Assembly (NCBI RefSeq): GCF_016508255.1
Contig: NZ_JADVKT010000002.1
Span: 620,001 to 684,000 of the forward strand
Source: Acinetobacter calcoaceticus
GTDB lineage: Bacteria > Pseudomonadota > Gammaproteobacteria > Pseudomonadales > Moraxellaceae
DNA: 64,000 nucleotides
Direction of reading: 5' to 3'
The notes beneath the pieces are model-generated. The model was not told the DNA's origin. It saw nothing but the letters and a program-made list of their open reading frames with translations, and searched no databases. The position numbers and the translations under genes are program-made. Of this stretch, positions 17,353 through 26,679 are shown in pieces. Positions within the stretch are counted from its first letter, which is position 1. The number at the start of each line of letters is the position of its first letter.

Positions 17353-18918
17353 ATGAATATTATATTTAAAACAACGATGCTCGCAGCATCATTATTACTT
17401 GTGGCTTGTAACGATAATGATAAAGATGTTCAAACGACGACACCTACCAACCAATCAAAATACTATCAAACAAAAGCACCTTATCAACCGCAACAAGACC
17501 TAAAAAGTTATGAACAAGCACCAACTGGGTTCCAACCAGTTTTTACAGAATTAGTGGCACGTCATGGATCAAGAGGTCTATCAAGCCTTAAATATGATTT
17601 GGCACTTTATAATTTATGGAAGCAGGCAAAAGCAGAAAATGCCTTAACGCCGTTAGGAGAACAATTAGGTGCTGATTTAGAAGCAATGATGAAAGCTAAT
17701 ATCCTATTAGGTTATGGGGTTGAAGGAATTCGCCAGTATGGTTATGGAAATGAAACCATGACAGGTATTTTAGAACACCGCGGCATTGCAGATCGATTAT
17801 TGCAGCGTTTACCAAATCTATTAAATTCACAAGCGTCTATATTGGTACAAAGTTCTGGAGTTGATCGCGCGGTGGATAGTGCTAAATTCTTCACTGCTGA
17901 ACTTATTAAACAGCAACCGCCACTTAAAGATAAAATTGTTCCAGTGTCTTATACCAGTTTATCGAGTACAAGCGTTCCTAGTCTTGGAGATGGTGGAGTT
18001 GATCGTTTTAAACTTTATTTTCATAGCTTAAATGCGGCTGACGACTTCACCCAACCACTTACTGCTAGCCAACAAAAAATTTATGATGCAAGTCAGGCTT
18101 ATCAAGATTTTGAAGCAAATAATAAAAATTTAGCCCAAAAGTTGAATGAGTTATCAACAAATACTGAGGCTGAAAAAACGGCACAGACAGTAATTAGCCC
18201 AATTTTTAAAGCGGACTTTATTAAAAAACTTGGTACAACGGGTTATAGCTTTAGTAATATCGGATCCTTTACGGTAACTTCACCTAAAGGTGAACAAATT
18301 ACAGAAAAAGGCAAGGGTAAAAATACAATCGCAAGTGCAGTTGATGCCGCAGCTTATGTTTATGAACTCTATTCAATTTCTGGTGGTATGAAAGATGAGT
18401 TAAAGGGCATCGATTTTGATAAATATATGCCTTTAGAAGCTGCAAGGTTCTATGCTGAATTTAATGATGGCAATGATTTTTACGAAAAAGGCCCAAGTTT
18501 TACCGAGTCTAATCAGGTCACAAGTGAAATTGCACAAGGTTTGAAACAAGATCTATTCCAACAGGTTGATGCTGTCGTGAATAAAGCACAGCCTTACAAA
18601 GCCGTTTTACGTTTTGCTCATGCTGAAATTATTATTCCTCTGGCAACTAGCTTAGATTTACATAATATGATGCAGCCTTTACCACTTCGCCAGACTTATA
18701 ACTATTCAACAAGCTCATGGCGCGGTGAGGTGGTTTCACCTATGGCAGCAAATGTACAGTGGGATATTTATCAAAATAGCCAAGGCAATACTTTGGTAAA
18801 AATGCTTTATAACGAAAAAGAGATTTTATTTAAGTCAGCATGCAACTATGCCCGCTACAACCCAACGAGTTTCTACTACGACTACTCAAAATTGAAACAG
18901 TGCTATCAAATGCAATAG
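17353..18918 (+). CDS. histidine-type acid phosphatase lipoprotein
   Basis: This 521-residue protein begins with a lipoprotein signal whose lipobox is LLVAC at residue 19, so it is probably anchored in the membrane facing the periplasm. The histidine acid phosphatase motif ARHGSRG is near residue 69, and the proton-donor region RFAHAEIIIP near residue 422. Phytases and acid phosphatases share this fold. It sits between cobC and cobS. It could dephosphorylate extracellular phosphate esters, or an intermediate relevant to cobinamide salvage. Confidence 0.85.
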   Translation: MNIIFKTTMLAASLLLVACNDNDKDVQTTTPTNQSKYYQTKAPYQPQQDLKSYEQAPTGFQPVFTELVARHGSRGLSSLKYDLALYNLWKQAKAENALTPLGEQLGADLEAMMKANILLGYGVEGIRQYGYGNETMTGILEHRGIADRLLQRLPNLLNSQASILVQSSGVDRAVDSAKFFTAELIKQQPPLKDKIVPVSYTSLSSTSVPSLGDGGVDRFKLYFHSLNAADDFTQPLTASQQKIYDASQAYQDFEANNKNLAQKLNELSTNTEAEKTAQTVISPIFKADFIKKLGTTGYSFSNIGSFTVTSPKGEQITEKGKGKNTIASAVDAAAYVYELYSISGGMKDELKGIDFDKYMPLEAARFYAEFNDGNDFYEKGPSFTESNQVTSEIAQGLKQDLFQQVDAVVNKAQPYKAVLRFAHAEIIIPLATSLDLHNMMQPLPLRQTYNYSTSSWRGEVVSPMAANVQWDIYQNSQGNTLVKMLYNEKEILFKSACNYARYNPTSFYYDYSKLKQCYQMQ

Positions 18919-18941
18919 TTTTTTAGTTTTCTGAGGTCTTT

Positions 18942-18975
18942 AATGGGAATAGGGATTGCTATTCCCATTTTTATT
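18942..18975 (+). terminator. rho-independent terminator after the acid phosphatase gene
   Basis: An 11-bp stem (AATGGGAATAG/CTATTCCCATT) with a 6-nt loop is followed by TTTATTT. It lies just upstream of cobS and argues for the later cobS start. Confidence 0.85.
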
Positions 18976-19024
18976 TCTTCATAATTCAATCTGTTTTGAA
19001 TATAGATCAGTTAGAGACTTGGAT

Positions 19025-19765
19025 ATGACACCATTTTGGATTGCATTGCAATTTTTAACTGTTCTGCCGATTGAGTTAAAGACAATCCCAACGGCGCAAC
19101 AAAATGGTCGAGCTATTTTGTTTTATCCATTAGTTGGGCTCATTATTGGTGGAATTCTTTTCCTTGTAGTGAGCCTTTTCGCTAAATTACCAGTTCTTCT
19201 GCTTGCTGCCATCACAGTAACCTTATGGATTTTGCTGACAGGCGGACTACATCTAGACGGGCTGGCGGATACGGCAGATGCGTGGGTAGGTGGCTTTGGA
19301 GACAAGCTACGTACTTTACAAATTATGAAAGATCCAAGTTGTGGTCCAATTGGAGTATTGAGTTTAGTTGTTATCTGTTTGCTCAAATTTGCGCTGGTCT
19401 ATGTATTGATTGAACAACAGCAAACACTATTTTTAATATTGGTTCCCACACTCGGACGTGTTGTGCCATCTATTTTGTTTTTAACTACCTTATATGTTCG
19501 CGAAAAAGGTTTAGGCCGTTCTCTAACTGATCATTTACCTAAAACAGCTTCATGGATAATAACTGGGTTAGTTCTGCTGTTACCTTTGTATTGGAAATGG
19601 CAAGGATTGATTGCCATCATTGGCTTCTTAATGAGTCTTGTTTATTTAAGACATCTATTTATAAAACGAATTGGCGGTATTACTGGCGATACAGTGGGGG
19701 CAGCGATTGAGCTTAGTGAAACTGTGCTACTTTTTACTTTTGTCATCAGTTATTTTTACTTATAA
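19025..19765 (+). CDS. cobS: adenosylcobinamide-GDP ribazoletransferase (cobalamin synthase)
   Basis: CobS is an integral membrane enzyme that joins adenosylcobinamide-GDP with alpha-ribazole, the last step of B12 assembly. The signature GGLHLDGLADTADAWVG is near residues 74-90. The rest is a series of hydrophobic helices, and GGITGDTVGA near the end is conserved. I chose MTPFWIALQFLTVLP as the N-terminus: an earlier in-frame start would lie within the preceding terminator. No strong ribosome-binding site is visible. The length is 246 residues. Confidence 0.93.
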   Translation: MTPFWIALQFLTVLPIELKTIPTAQQNGRAILFYPLVGLIIGGILFLVVSLFAKLPVLLLAAITVTLWILLTGGLHLDGLADTADAWVGGFGDKLRTLQIMKDPSCGPIGVLSLVVICLLKFALVYVLIEQQQTLFLILVPTLGRVVPSILFLTTLYVREKGLGRSLTDHLPKTASWIITGLVLLLPLYWKWQGLIAIIGFLMSLVYLRHLFIKRIGGITGDTVGAAIELSETVLLFTFVISYFYL

Positions 19766-19835
19766 AAAACATCAGTATTAATATATTTTTTAATCTGGTT
19801 TCTTATTTATTTCACATGCAAAAAATTAACAATAT

Positions 19836-19863
19836 AAAAAGCCCTCAAAAATGAGGGCTTTTT
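19836..19863. terminator. bidirectional terminator between cobS and DAHP synthase
   Basis: The stem AAAAAGCCCTCA/TGAGGGCTTTTT with a 4-nt loop is symmetric in its A/T flanks, so it serves both convergent genes. Confidence 0.92.
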
Positions 19864-19883
19864 ATGGACTATTAAAAGATGGA

Positions 19884-20972
19884 TTAACGATTTGGTAAAA
19901 CGTCTTTTAAAGCTTCATGCATTTCAAGCAATGTTTTTTCGGTCGTTTCCCAGTCAATACAGCCATCAGTCACTGATTTACCATATTCAAGATCACAAAG
20001 GTTTTCAGGAATATCTTGACGGCCGCCTTTTAAGTGACTTTCAACCATAAGACCGACAATTGACTTATTACCATCTAAAATTTGTTCCGTAATATTTTTA
20101 AGAACAAGTGGCTGTAAGTACGGGTCTTTATTTGAGTTCGCGTGACTCGCATCAATCATGATTTTATTGCTAACTTTTGCTTTCGCTAAAGCATTTTCTG
20201 CTTCTTCAACAGAGCCAGCATCATAGTTAGGCTTACCATTACCACCGCGTAATACAACGTGTGCATAAGGGTTACCATTTGTATTAATAATTGAAACCTG
20301 ACCATCTTCATTAAGGCCTAAGAAACTATGGCCATATTTAACCGATTGCATGGCATTGGTGGCAACAGTTAAACCGCCGTCTGTACCATTTTTAAAACCA
20401 ACTGGTGATGATAGACCAGAAGACATTTCACGGTGAGTTTGGCTCTCGGTTGTACGTGCACCAATTGCAGACCATGAAATTAAGTCTTGGTAATATTGTG
20501 GAGAGTTAGGATCAAGTGCTTCGGTTGCACATGGCAAACCTTTTTCATTTAACTCAAGCAAGAGTTTACGACCAATACGTAAACCTTTTTCGATGTTAAA
20601 TGAGTCATTCATATCAGGGTCATTGATTAGACCTTTCCAACCAATTGTCGTACGTGGTTTTTCAAAATAAACACGCATAACTAAATACAATGAATCTTTA
20701 ACTTTTTCGCTTAGCACTTTTAAGCGATCGGCATATTCGTGAGCAGCTTTAGGGTCGTGAATAGAGCAAGGACCAATAACGACAAACAAACGTTTATCTG
20801 AACCATCTAAAATATTACGAATAGTTTCGCGACCTTTTAGAACGGTTTGTGAAGCAACATCAGATAGAGGAAGCTCTGATTTAAGCTCAGCTGGTGTTAC
20901 AAGAGTTTGAATGCTTTTAATATTAAGGTCGTCGATATCTGGCTTTGAAACGGATTTTGAATGTGTAGTCAT
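19884..20972 (-). CDS. 3-deoxy-7-phosphoheptulonate synthase, AroFGH type
   Basis: This enzyme condenses phosphoenolpyruvate and erythrose-4-phosphate in the first shikimate step. Class I AroFGH motifs are present: VIGPCSIHD, VMRVYFEKPRTT, the INDPDMNDSF segment, GARTTESQ, GFKNGTDG and DASHAN. The start is uncertain. In-frame starts occur at 21026 (380 aa) and 20990, but the ATG at 20972 gives 362 residues, closest to the roughly 350 of E. coli paralogues. No site has a strong Shine-Dalgarno. Which amino acid feeds back on it cannot be told from the sequence. Confidence 0.95.
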   Translation of the reverse strand: MTTHSKSVSKPDIDDLNIKSIQTLVTPAELKSELPLSDVASQTVLKGRETIRNILDGSDKRLFVVIGPCSIHDPKAAHEYADRLKVLSEKVKDSLYLVMRVYFEKPRTTIGWKGLINDPDMNDSFNIEKGLRIGRKLLLELNEKGLPCATEALDPNSPQYYQDLISWSAIGARTTESQTHREMSSGLSSPVGFKNGTDGGLTVATNAMQSVKYGHSFLGLNEDGQVSIINTNGNPYAHVVLRGGNGKPNYDAGSVEEAENALAKAKVSNKIMIDASHANSNKDPYLQPLVLKNITEQILDGNKSIVGLMVESHLKGGRQDIPENLCDLEYGKSVTDGCIDWETTEKTLLEMHEALKDVLPNR

Positions 20973-21089
20973 TACTGTCACTGGTTCGATCATACTAAAG
21001 GTTGTTTTGTGTACTGAATATACCATGAAATAATTATGAAAATCTTACATCTCATGGTATTTCACTTTTGAAAAATCTTATTGATTTTA

Positions 21090-21977
21090 CTATCTTTCAG
21101 TTGTATTGCTTGTTTTTTCAGCAATCACGACTTGTTGTTGTACCACAGGTGCTTTTGGTTTTGCTTTGACTGGATGGACCATAAAGTTAACACCAAGGGC
21201 AAATAGGGTAATGCCTAAAATTTTTCGGATTAAACGTTCAGGCATGCGAGAACTAATGAGCGTCCCTACAATAATTGCTGGAATTGAACCCACCAGTAAC
21301 CACATAAGAAGCGTAAAGTCGACGTTACCAGCGCTCATGTGTCCAAGACCCGCCACTAAGGTAAGTAATACAGCATGTACAACATCTGATCCAATAATTC
21401 GGATCATTGGCAAATTAGGAAACATAATCACAAGTGCCATGATGCCAAATGCACCAGCACCGACAGATGAAAGCGTTACGAATACACCTAAAATGATACC
21501 CATAATCACGATAAAGCTACGTTTTTTATGGATAGCTAAATGCTCATTTTCACTTTGAGTTACTTCGTTACTTCTAAAACGATTAAAGAACTTTTCAATG
21601 CGTGAACGGAAAATGATGGAAACACCAGTTAAAGTTAGCATAAAGCCTAATACCATAGTTAACACAGCTTTATAGTGTGTTGACTGACTTAAATAATGCT
21701 CTAGTAACCACGTGGTGCCGAAAGATGCAGGAATACTGCCTACTGCTAACCATAAAACGATTGGCCAGACAATATTTAGCTTTCTAGCGTGGACCATTGA
21801 TCCACAGAATTTTGAAATTGCGGCATAAAGTAAATCGGTACCAATGGCGATATGTGGTTCAATTCTAAAAAGACCAATTAAAATTGGTGTCATTAATGAT
21901 CCACCACCAACTCCTGTAATCCCTACACAGAAACCAACTAACATACCCGCTAAGATAAATTCAAAAGCACCAGACAT
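21090..21977 (-). CDS. TauE/SafE (TSUP) family permease
   Basis: This roughly 295-residue inner-membrane protein has about eight hydrophobic segments. The duplicated TSUP motif is visible: GFCVGITGVGGGSLMTP near the N-terminus and GVFVTLSSVGAGAFG in the second half. The family exports or takes up sulfite, sulfoacetate or other small organosulfur anions. Nothing in the neighbourhood fixes the substrate. The ATG giving MSGAFEF is preferred; an in-frame GTG lies 12 nt upstream. The C-terminal tail is Lys/Pro/Val-rich and cytoplasmic-looking. Confidence 0.88.
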   Translation of the reverse strand: MSGAFEFILAGMLVGFCVGITGVGGGSLMTPILIGLFRIEPHIAIGTDLLYAAISKFCGSMVHARKLNIVWPIVLWLAVGSIPASFGTTWLLEHYLSQSTHYKAVLTMVLGFMLTLTGVSIIFRSRIEKFFNRFRSNEVTQSENEHLAIHKKRSFIVIMGIILGVFVTLSSVGAGAFGIMALVIMFPNLPMIRIIGSDVVHAVLLTLVAGLGHMSAGNVDFTLLMWLLVGSIPAIIVGTLISSRMPERLIRKILGITLFALGVNFMVHPVKAKPKAPVVQQQVVIAEKTSNTTER

Positions 21978-22060
21978 CTTTATCGCCACTTATCACGAAA
22001 CGCCCATATCTTATTCCTTTTAGAGATAAACAGTTGTCATGAATAGTGATTTACTTATGC

Positions 22061-22096
22061 AAAAAAAAGCTAAGCAATCAAAAAATTGCTTAGCTT
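22061..22096 (-). terminator. terminator of the iron-uptake operon
   Basis: Read on the minus strand, a 12-bp stem (AAGCTAAGCAAT and its complement) is followed by eight T's. It lies 35 nt after the DUF3325 stop. Confidence 0.9.
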
Positions 22097-22130
22097 GAAC
22101 TATTTTTCATCAACTTATTAAGGTCTAAGA

Positions 22131-22412
22131 TTATTTTGATGATTTTAATGGGTTAAGTAGAAGAATGAGACCAAAAGTTAACGGCGTTGCAAAGATCCAC
22201 CAACTGACAAAACCAATTGAAAAGTTATAATGTTGAATCAGAATATATGCGCATAAAATAAACAATATGAATGCAGCTATCTTAAAGTGTTGGTAATATT
22301 TTTGAGCTAATGGTTTGAAATGGCCTGTTGATTTTGGCGATCGATATTTTTCACTCGACATAAATAACAAATACATTCCTAATAAAATTAAGATGAAAGC
22401 TATAAAGATCAT
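22131..22412 (-). CDS. DUF3325-like small membrane protein
   Basis: This 93-residue protein has three likely transmembrane segments and matches the DUF3325 type that follows PepSY reductase-like genes in siderophore operons. It overlaps the upstream PepSY gene by 4 nt (ATGA), so it is translationally coupled. Its exact role is unknown; position implies support of ferri-siderophore processing at the inner membrane. Confidence 0.75.
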   Translation of the reverse strand: MIFIAFILILLGMYLLFMSSEKYRSPKSTGHFKPLAQKYYQHFKIAAFILFILCAYILIQHYNFSIGFVSWWIFATPLTFGLILLLNPLKSSK

Positions 22413-23965
22413 GAGCTCACCTCTGTATTTAATTTATTCAGCTTCTTTTGGATTTTTTCTACAGCTTTATGCTGAATAGGTTGAATTTTGCAGAATATAA
22501 AAATTGCTAAGACTGCAAGTATCCATAAAAAGACATCTATACGTGCAAATGCCCAATAACTGTTGAAGCTTTGAATATAGTCATGTTGAAGTAAATAGCT
22601 TAAATTTAAGATTGGAAGCATCATACAAAGCATAATAAAAATACTAAGTTGAGTTCGCCATAAATATTGTTTTTTAGTGACTAAAGCGATGATTAAGCTC
22701 ATAAGCCAAACAAGGAAAAAACTATAGATTTCATAATTGATCGTGGTTGACGTAACTGTAAACAATCGATTTGCACTTAAATAAGCAACAGTGGCACAAG
22801 GTAATCCTACAAAAGTTGCGACATTTAAACGGTCAACTAAATAGTGTCCAAAATGAAATTGGCTTTTTTTATTTTGGATTTGACGTTTTAAACTCCAAAG
22901 TAACAGGCCAGAAGCAATCATTACGCAACCTAAAATACCAGAGAAAAAGAATCCTAAGCGAAGTAAAGGCTGGGCAAATGTTGCCATGTGTAGACCGTAG
23001 ACACCCGCATTAAGCGTGGCAATAGCACTATCATTACGCGTATCTGCTAAGACTTTGCCAGTTGATGCATTTAATGTAATTTGAGCCTGATTACGGGTAA
23101 TTGAATGATCTTCTTTTTGAATAAAAGTAATTTGTGCCTGATTGGTATTTGGATTTTTTACACTAATTGTAGATAGGGTTTGATCGCCCCAACTTTGTTG
23201 CACTTGGCCTACTAACTGTTCGATAGATAAATTTTGAGCAGGCTGTATTGATTGGCTTTCAGGCACAGTCTTTGTGCGTATTTCGGTAAAATATTGATAT
23301 GGATTTTCAGGATAGAGCTTTTGCATTCCCCAAGGCAGATATAAGTAAAAGAAAATAGCTAAGCCTGTAAATGTAATGGTTAAAAAGAAGGGTAGTGCAA
23401 CAACTGAAGAAATATTATGAAAATCTAGCCATGAACGCTGCGACTTAAATGTACGTAAAGTAAAAAAGTCGGTAAATATTTTTTTATGGGTAATAATGCC
23501 TGAAACCAAAGCAATCAACATAATAAATGCCGCGATGCATACTAATAATCGTCCGATTAGGATGGGCATGCCAAAAAGCTGATAATGGAAGCGGTAAAAG
23601 AAATCGCCACCTTCAGTTGCGGAAAGTTGAAGCTCTCGTCCCGTATTGGCATCTAGTGTTGCATTACCATAACCGCCGTCTGGCTTTTCCCAATACATCG
23701 TATTTACTGGACTTTCATGCGTTGCAACGTTTATGTACCACGATTTGGCATCTGGAGCATGTTCTTGTAAATATTGGTAGGCTGTTTTAATCGCAACATC
23801 TTGCTTTATTTCATATTGTGCAAGAGGAGGTTGCATCCATAAGTTAATTTCGTGGCGGTAGTAAGATAAGCTACCCATGAAGAAAATAGCAAATACAAGC
23901 CATCCGAAAATTAAGCCAGTCCATGAATGTAGCCATGCCATAGATTGGCGTATACCTTTATGCAT
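22409..23965 (-). CDS. PepSY-associated transmembrane protein (iron-uptake reductase type)
   Basis: This 518-residue inner-membrane protein has the PepSY_TM layout: an N-terminal helix with SMAWLHSWTGLIFGWLVFA, a periplasmic PepSY domain, a second helix pair around SWLDFHNISSVVALPFFL, a further periplasmic region, and a cluster of C-terminal helices. Conserved His residues in the helices could bind haem. Members such as FoxB/PiuB reduce ferri-siderophores. It overlaps the DUF3649 gene by 8 nt, and the operon starts with a TonB receptor. Confidence 0.88.
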   Translation of the reverse strand: MHKGIRQSMAWLHSWTGLIFGWLVFAIFFMGSLSYYRHEINLWMQPPLAQYEIKQDVAIKTAYQYLQEHAPDAKSWYINVATHESPVNTMYWEKPDGGYGNATLDANTGRELQLSATEGGDFFYRFHYQLFGMPILIGRLLVCIAAFIMLIALVSGIITHKKIFTDFFTLRTFKSQRSWLDFHNISSVVALPFFLTITFTGLAIFFYLYLPWGMQKLYPENPYQYFTEIRTKTVPESQSIQPAQNLSIEQLVGQVQQSWGDQTLSTISVKNPNTNQAQITFIQKEDHSITRNQAQITLNASTGKVLADTRNDSAIATLNAGVYGLHMATFAQPLLRLGFFFSGILGCVMIASGLLLWSLKRQIQNKKSQFHFGHYLVDRLNVATFVGLPCATVAYLSANRLFTVTSTTINYEIYSFFLVWLMSLIIALVTKKQYLWRTQLSIFIMLCMMLPILNLSYLLQHDYIQSFNSYWAFARIDVFLWILAVLAIFIFCKIQPIQHKAVEKIQKKLNKLNTEVSS

Positions 23966-24275
23966 AACTCACCATCCGTGTTGCAACAAAGAATAGAACG
24001 CACAGAAAAATTGATAGCCCCGTTAATTTTCGGAGTGATTGAATGCAAAAACCTAAAATCACAAAAAATACATAAAATAAAATGGAAATAAATGCGGCCA
24101 AATAAATAGCTTCTGCCTTGTTTAATGTCAAACGGAATAGTCCTGTTAGTCCAAGACTTAAATACGCCATACAAGCAAAGCCGATACCGAAAATGAGCAA
24201 GAATCGATAGAAAACTTTTATGCGATATGACATAGAGAGATTTACGGTTTTGGACATGTTTAATGAGGCATACAC
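23958..24275 (-). CDS. DUF3649-like small inner-membrane protein
   Basis: This protein of up to 105 residues has three hydrophobic helices and fits the DUF3649 type found between TonB receptor and PepSY genes. The chosen start is GTG. An ATG six codons later is equally possible, and neither has a clear ribosome-binding site. It overlaps the PepSY gene by 8 nt and is preceded by a terminator hairpin, so its expression probably depends on read-through from the receptor gene. Confidence 0.7.
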   Translation of the reverse strand: MYASLNMSKTVNLSMSYRIKVFYRFLLIFGIGFACMAYLSLGLTGLFRLTLNKAEAIYLAAFISILFYVFFVILGFCIQSLRKLTGLSIFLCVLFFVATRMVSYA

Positions 24276-24284
24276 AAAAGAAAA

Positions 24285-24315
24285 TAAAAAACCAAGCTCT
24301 AAAATTAGAGCTTGG
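24285..24315 (-). terminator. intra-operon terminator after the TonB receptor gene
   Basis: On the minus strand the stem CCAAGCTCT/AGAGCTTGG with a 6-nt loop is followed by TTTTTTATTTT. It lies between the receptor stop and the DUF3649 start. Confidence 0.88.
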
Positions 24316-24323
24316 CGATGGTA

Positions 24324-26459
24324 TTAATATTTAAACTTCACAGCAACTGTATAGTTAGCTGAAGGGCCATAAAAGCCTTGGCCATCAGGGAAACTATATA
24401 AATATTTCTTATCGAAAATGTTATTACCATTTGCTTGAAGCGTAATATGATTATTTACTTCATAACTTGCCATTAAGTTAACTAAGGCATAGGCGTCTTG
24501 TGTGATGGTACTGTTTACAGTTGAGTCATATAGCTTTACGCCATCTTGCCACTGCAAACCTGCACCAACTTTCAGCTTAGGTAGAGCTGATGGAGTATAG
24601 GTTGTCAGCAAATTAAGAGTCTGGTTCGGATTATAAGTTCTTGCCTCGCCACCATTCTTAATATCTTTAATACTAAATTGGGCATAACCGAAAGAAAGAT
24701 TCACATTATCTGTGATTTGGCCCGATAACCCGACTTCTACACCTTGCGATTCTAAATCACTGGTTGGTACTTTTCTGTTGAGAGGGTTTCCATCAGAATT
24801 ACGTAATGGGTAATTATTTTGTTCTGTTTTAAATACTGAAAGTGTGCCCGTTAAACGGTCATCTAGCCATGAACTTTTTATCCCCATTTCATAGCTTTTA
24901 CCTTCAATAGGTTTTAAAGCCTGATTGGTGTCTTTATCAATACCTGTTTGCGGACGGAAAATAGAGGTATAACTCATATAACCCGTATATTCAGGTGTGA
25001 AGTTATAGGTTAGGCCGGCATATGGCGAAACTTTACTTTCACTATATGACATTGGTGAGCCGTAGCTTTCACCTTTGCTCTCCGCTTTAACATAGTTTGC
25101 ACCCAATAAAAGTTTTAGGTCTTCAGTAAGGTGTAAGCGTGTCGCAGCATAGATTGAATTAATATTCTGTGTATAGTTGGCTGCTTCTGTGAAATCTGAC
25201 CAAGTTACAGATTGAGGTGTCCAACTTGCCCAGTCTGTAGTGGTCGACTTAACAACATTGCTATCATTAATTGTTCCAGTAGATTGTTTATCTTGCTGAT
25301 GGCTACGTACATAGCTATAGCCTAAAGTTGCTTCATGCTCTTGATTGAAAAGCTTATAGGTTCCTTCAAGATTAAAATCGACGGCGTGTTTTTCTTGATG
25401 TTCCTGACCACCCCACGGCGTTAAAGATATCCCTGAACCATCAGCTTGCGGATAACCATAGTAATAAAGAAGGCGACTATTATGTTTCGTGTCAAGATAG
25501 TTATAAGTTAGTTTAGCAGTCCATTGATCATTAATTTTTTGTTTTAATTCAGCAAAAGCATTTTGTGTTTCATTATCCCAATGTGCCCAATCTGGGTTGG
25601 GGTTATATGAACGATCATAAGAAATTTGTTTACCATTGGCATCGAGTAAGGGTAAAGCACCCCAGTTGTTTGCATTAGGTTTATTTTTTTCTTGGCTATA
25701 GCCTACAGTGAGTAAAGTACTATCTGTTAAATCAGCTTCAATAACGCCAGCAAATCCATTTTTTTCTGAAGAATATCGGTCAAGATAAGAATCACCAGTT
25801 TGCTCGTAGCCCATGATACGGCCACGTACTTTTTCACTCGGAATAATTGAGCCTGATACGTCAGTTTCATAACGTTGAGTATCCCAAGAACCATAACTTA
25901 CACCGCCAGTTGCTTGGAACTCTTGAGTTGGTCGCTTACGAATATTATTGATCGTTGCGCTTGGGTCGCCAAAGGCATTCGTTAAAGAATCTGCACCTTT
26001 AACTATCTCTACACGATCGTAAAAGTAGGTATCCGGGTTAGTGTTATTGTAGTTATAACCTGAGAGGGGAAAGCCTACGCCGTCAGTTAAAATATTTGAA
26101 ATCTCAAAACCACGGGCCATGTAAGAAGTACGTTCGGTTTCCTGATTGCTTACAGTTACTCCTGGAGTATTTTTTAGAACATCTCTCGTACTTGTTAGAC
26201 CAAAATCTTCAATTTGTTGACGAGTAACCACATTAATGGTTTGAGGAGTTTCTTTAGCTTCAATATTAAGTTTGGTGGCACTATTTGAGTTCTTAACATT
26301 ATATGCTTTTGTCTGTTCAGAGGACTGCTCTACATTTGATGCTTTGACTTCAATAGTTTGAAGAGCTTGTACCTCTGAATCTTGAGCATAAGCGAGATGG
26401 GCATAACAAATCGCACAGGCAATGACAGAAAGTTTGAACGGTCGAGCAGGGGTATTCAT
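24324..26459 (-). CDS. TonB-dependent siderophore receptor
   Basis: This outer-membrane receptor of about 711 residues takes up a ferri-siderophore, powered by TonB. A signal peptide ends at AYAQDS. A TonB box-like stretch and plug domain follow (TPQTINVVTRQQIEDFG, DVLKNTPGV, ARGFEISNILTDGVGFP). The beta-barrel ends in the aromatic-terminal VAVKFKY. FpvA/FoxA-like receptors are the nearest class by eye; the siderophore is not identifiable. The ATG giving MNTPARPF is preferred, since the earlier in-frame ATG sits in the Fur box. Confidence 0.94.
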   Translation of the reverse strand: MNTPARPFKLSVIACAICYAHLAYAQDSEVQALQTIEVKASNVEQSSEQTKAYNVKNSNSATKLNIEAKETPQTINVVTRQQIEDFGLTSTRDVLKNTPGVTVSNQETERTSYMARGFEISNILTDGVGFPLSGYNYNNTNPDTYFYDRVEIVKGADSLTNAFGDPSATINNIRKRPTQEFQATGGVSYGSWDTQRYETDVSGSIIPSEKVRGRIMGYEQTGDSYLDRYSSEKNGFAGVIEADLTDSTLLTVGYSQEKNKPNANNWGALPLLDANGKQISYDRSYNPNPDWAHWDNETQNAFAELKQKINDQWTAKLTYNYLDTKHNSRLLYYYGYPQADGSGISLTPWGGQEHQEKHAVDFNLEGTYKLFNQEHEATLGYSYVRSHQQDKQSTGTINDSNVVKSTTTDWASWTPQSVTWSDFTEAANYTQNINSIYAATRLHLTEDLKLLLGANYVKAESKGESYGSPMSYSESKVSPYAGLTYNFTPEYTGYMSYTSIFRPQTGIDKDTNQALKPIEGKSYEMGIKSSWLDDRLTGTLSVFKTEQNNYPLRNSDGNPLNRKVPTSDLESQGVEVGLSGQITDNVNLSFGYAQFSIKDIKNGGEARTYNPNQTLNLLTTYTPSALPKLKVGAGLQWQDGVKLYDSTVNSTITQDAYALVNLMASYEVNNHITLQANGNNIFDKKYLYSFPDGQGFYGPSANYTVAVKFKY

Positions 26460-26468
26460 AAGGCTAAA

Positions 26469-26487
26469 GATAATGTAAATAATTATC
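26469..26487. promoter_or_regulatory. Fur box of the siderophore receptor operon
   Basis: The 19-bp stretch matches GATAATGATAATCATTATC at 16 of 19 positions and lies 9 bp upstream of the chosen receptor start. It implies iron repression by Fur. Confidence 0.8.
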
Positions 26488-26679
26488 ATTTATTCTATTG
26501 TTTGTAAATGAAAGCTACAATTGAAAATGAATTGTTAATTTAGATTAAAATATAAGTGCTTAATGTAATTTTAGATGGAAGATCAAATTTTCTATAGTTC
26601 CCATCGCTTAAGCAGCAAGTTCAAGATTAATAAGTCTCTATGCTAGAATGCATTATTTCTAATTTTTGGATAAATCGCC

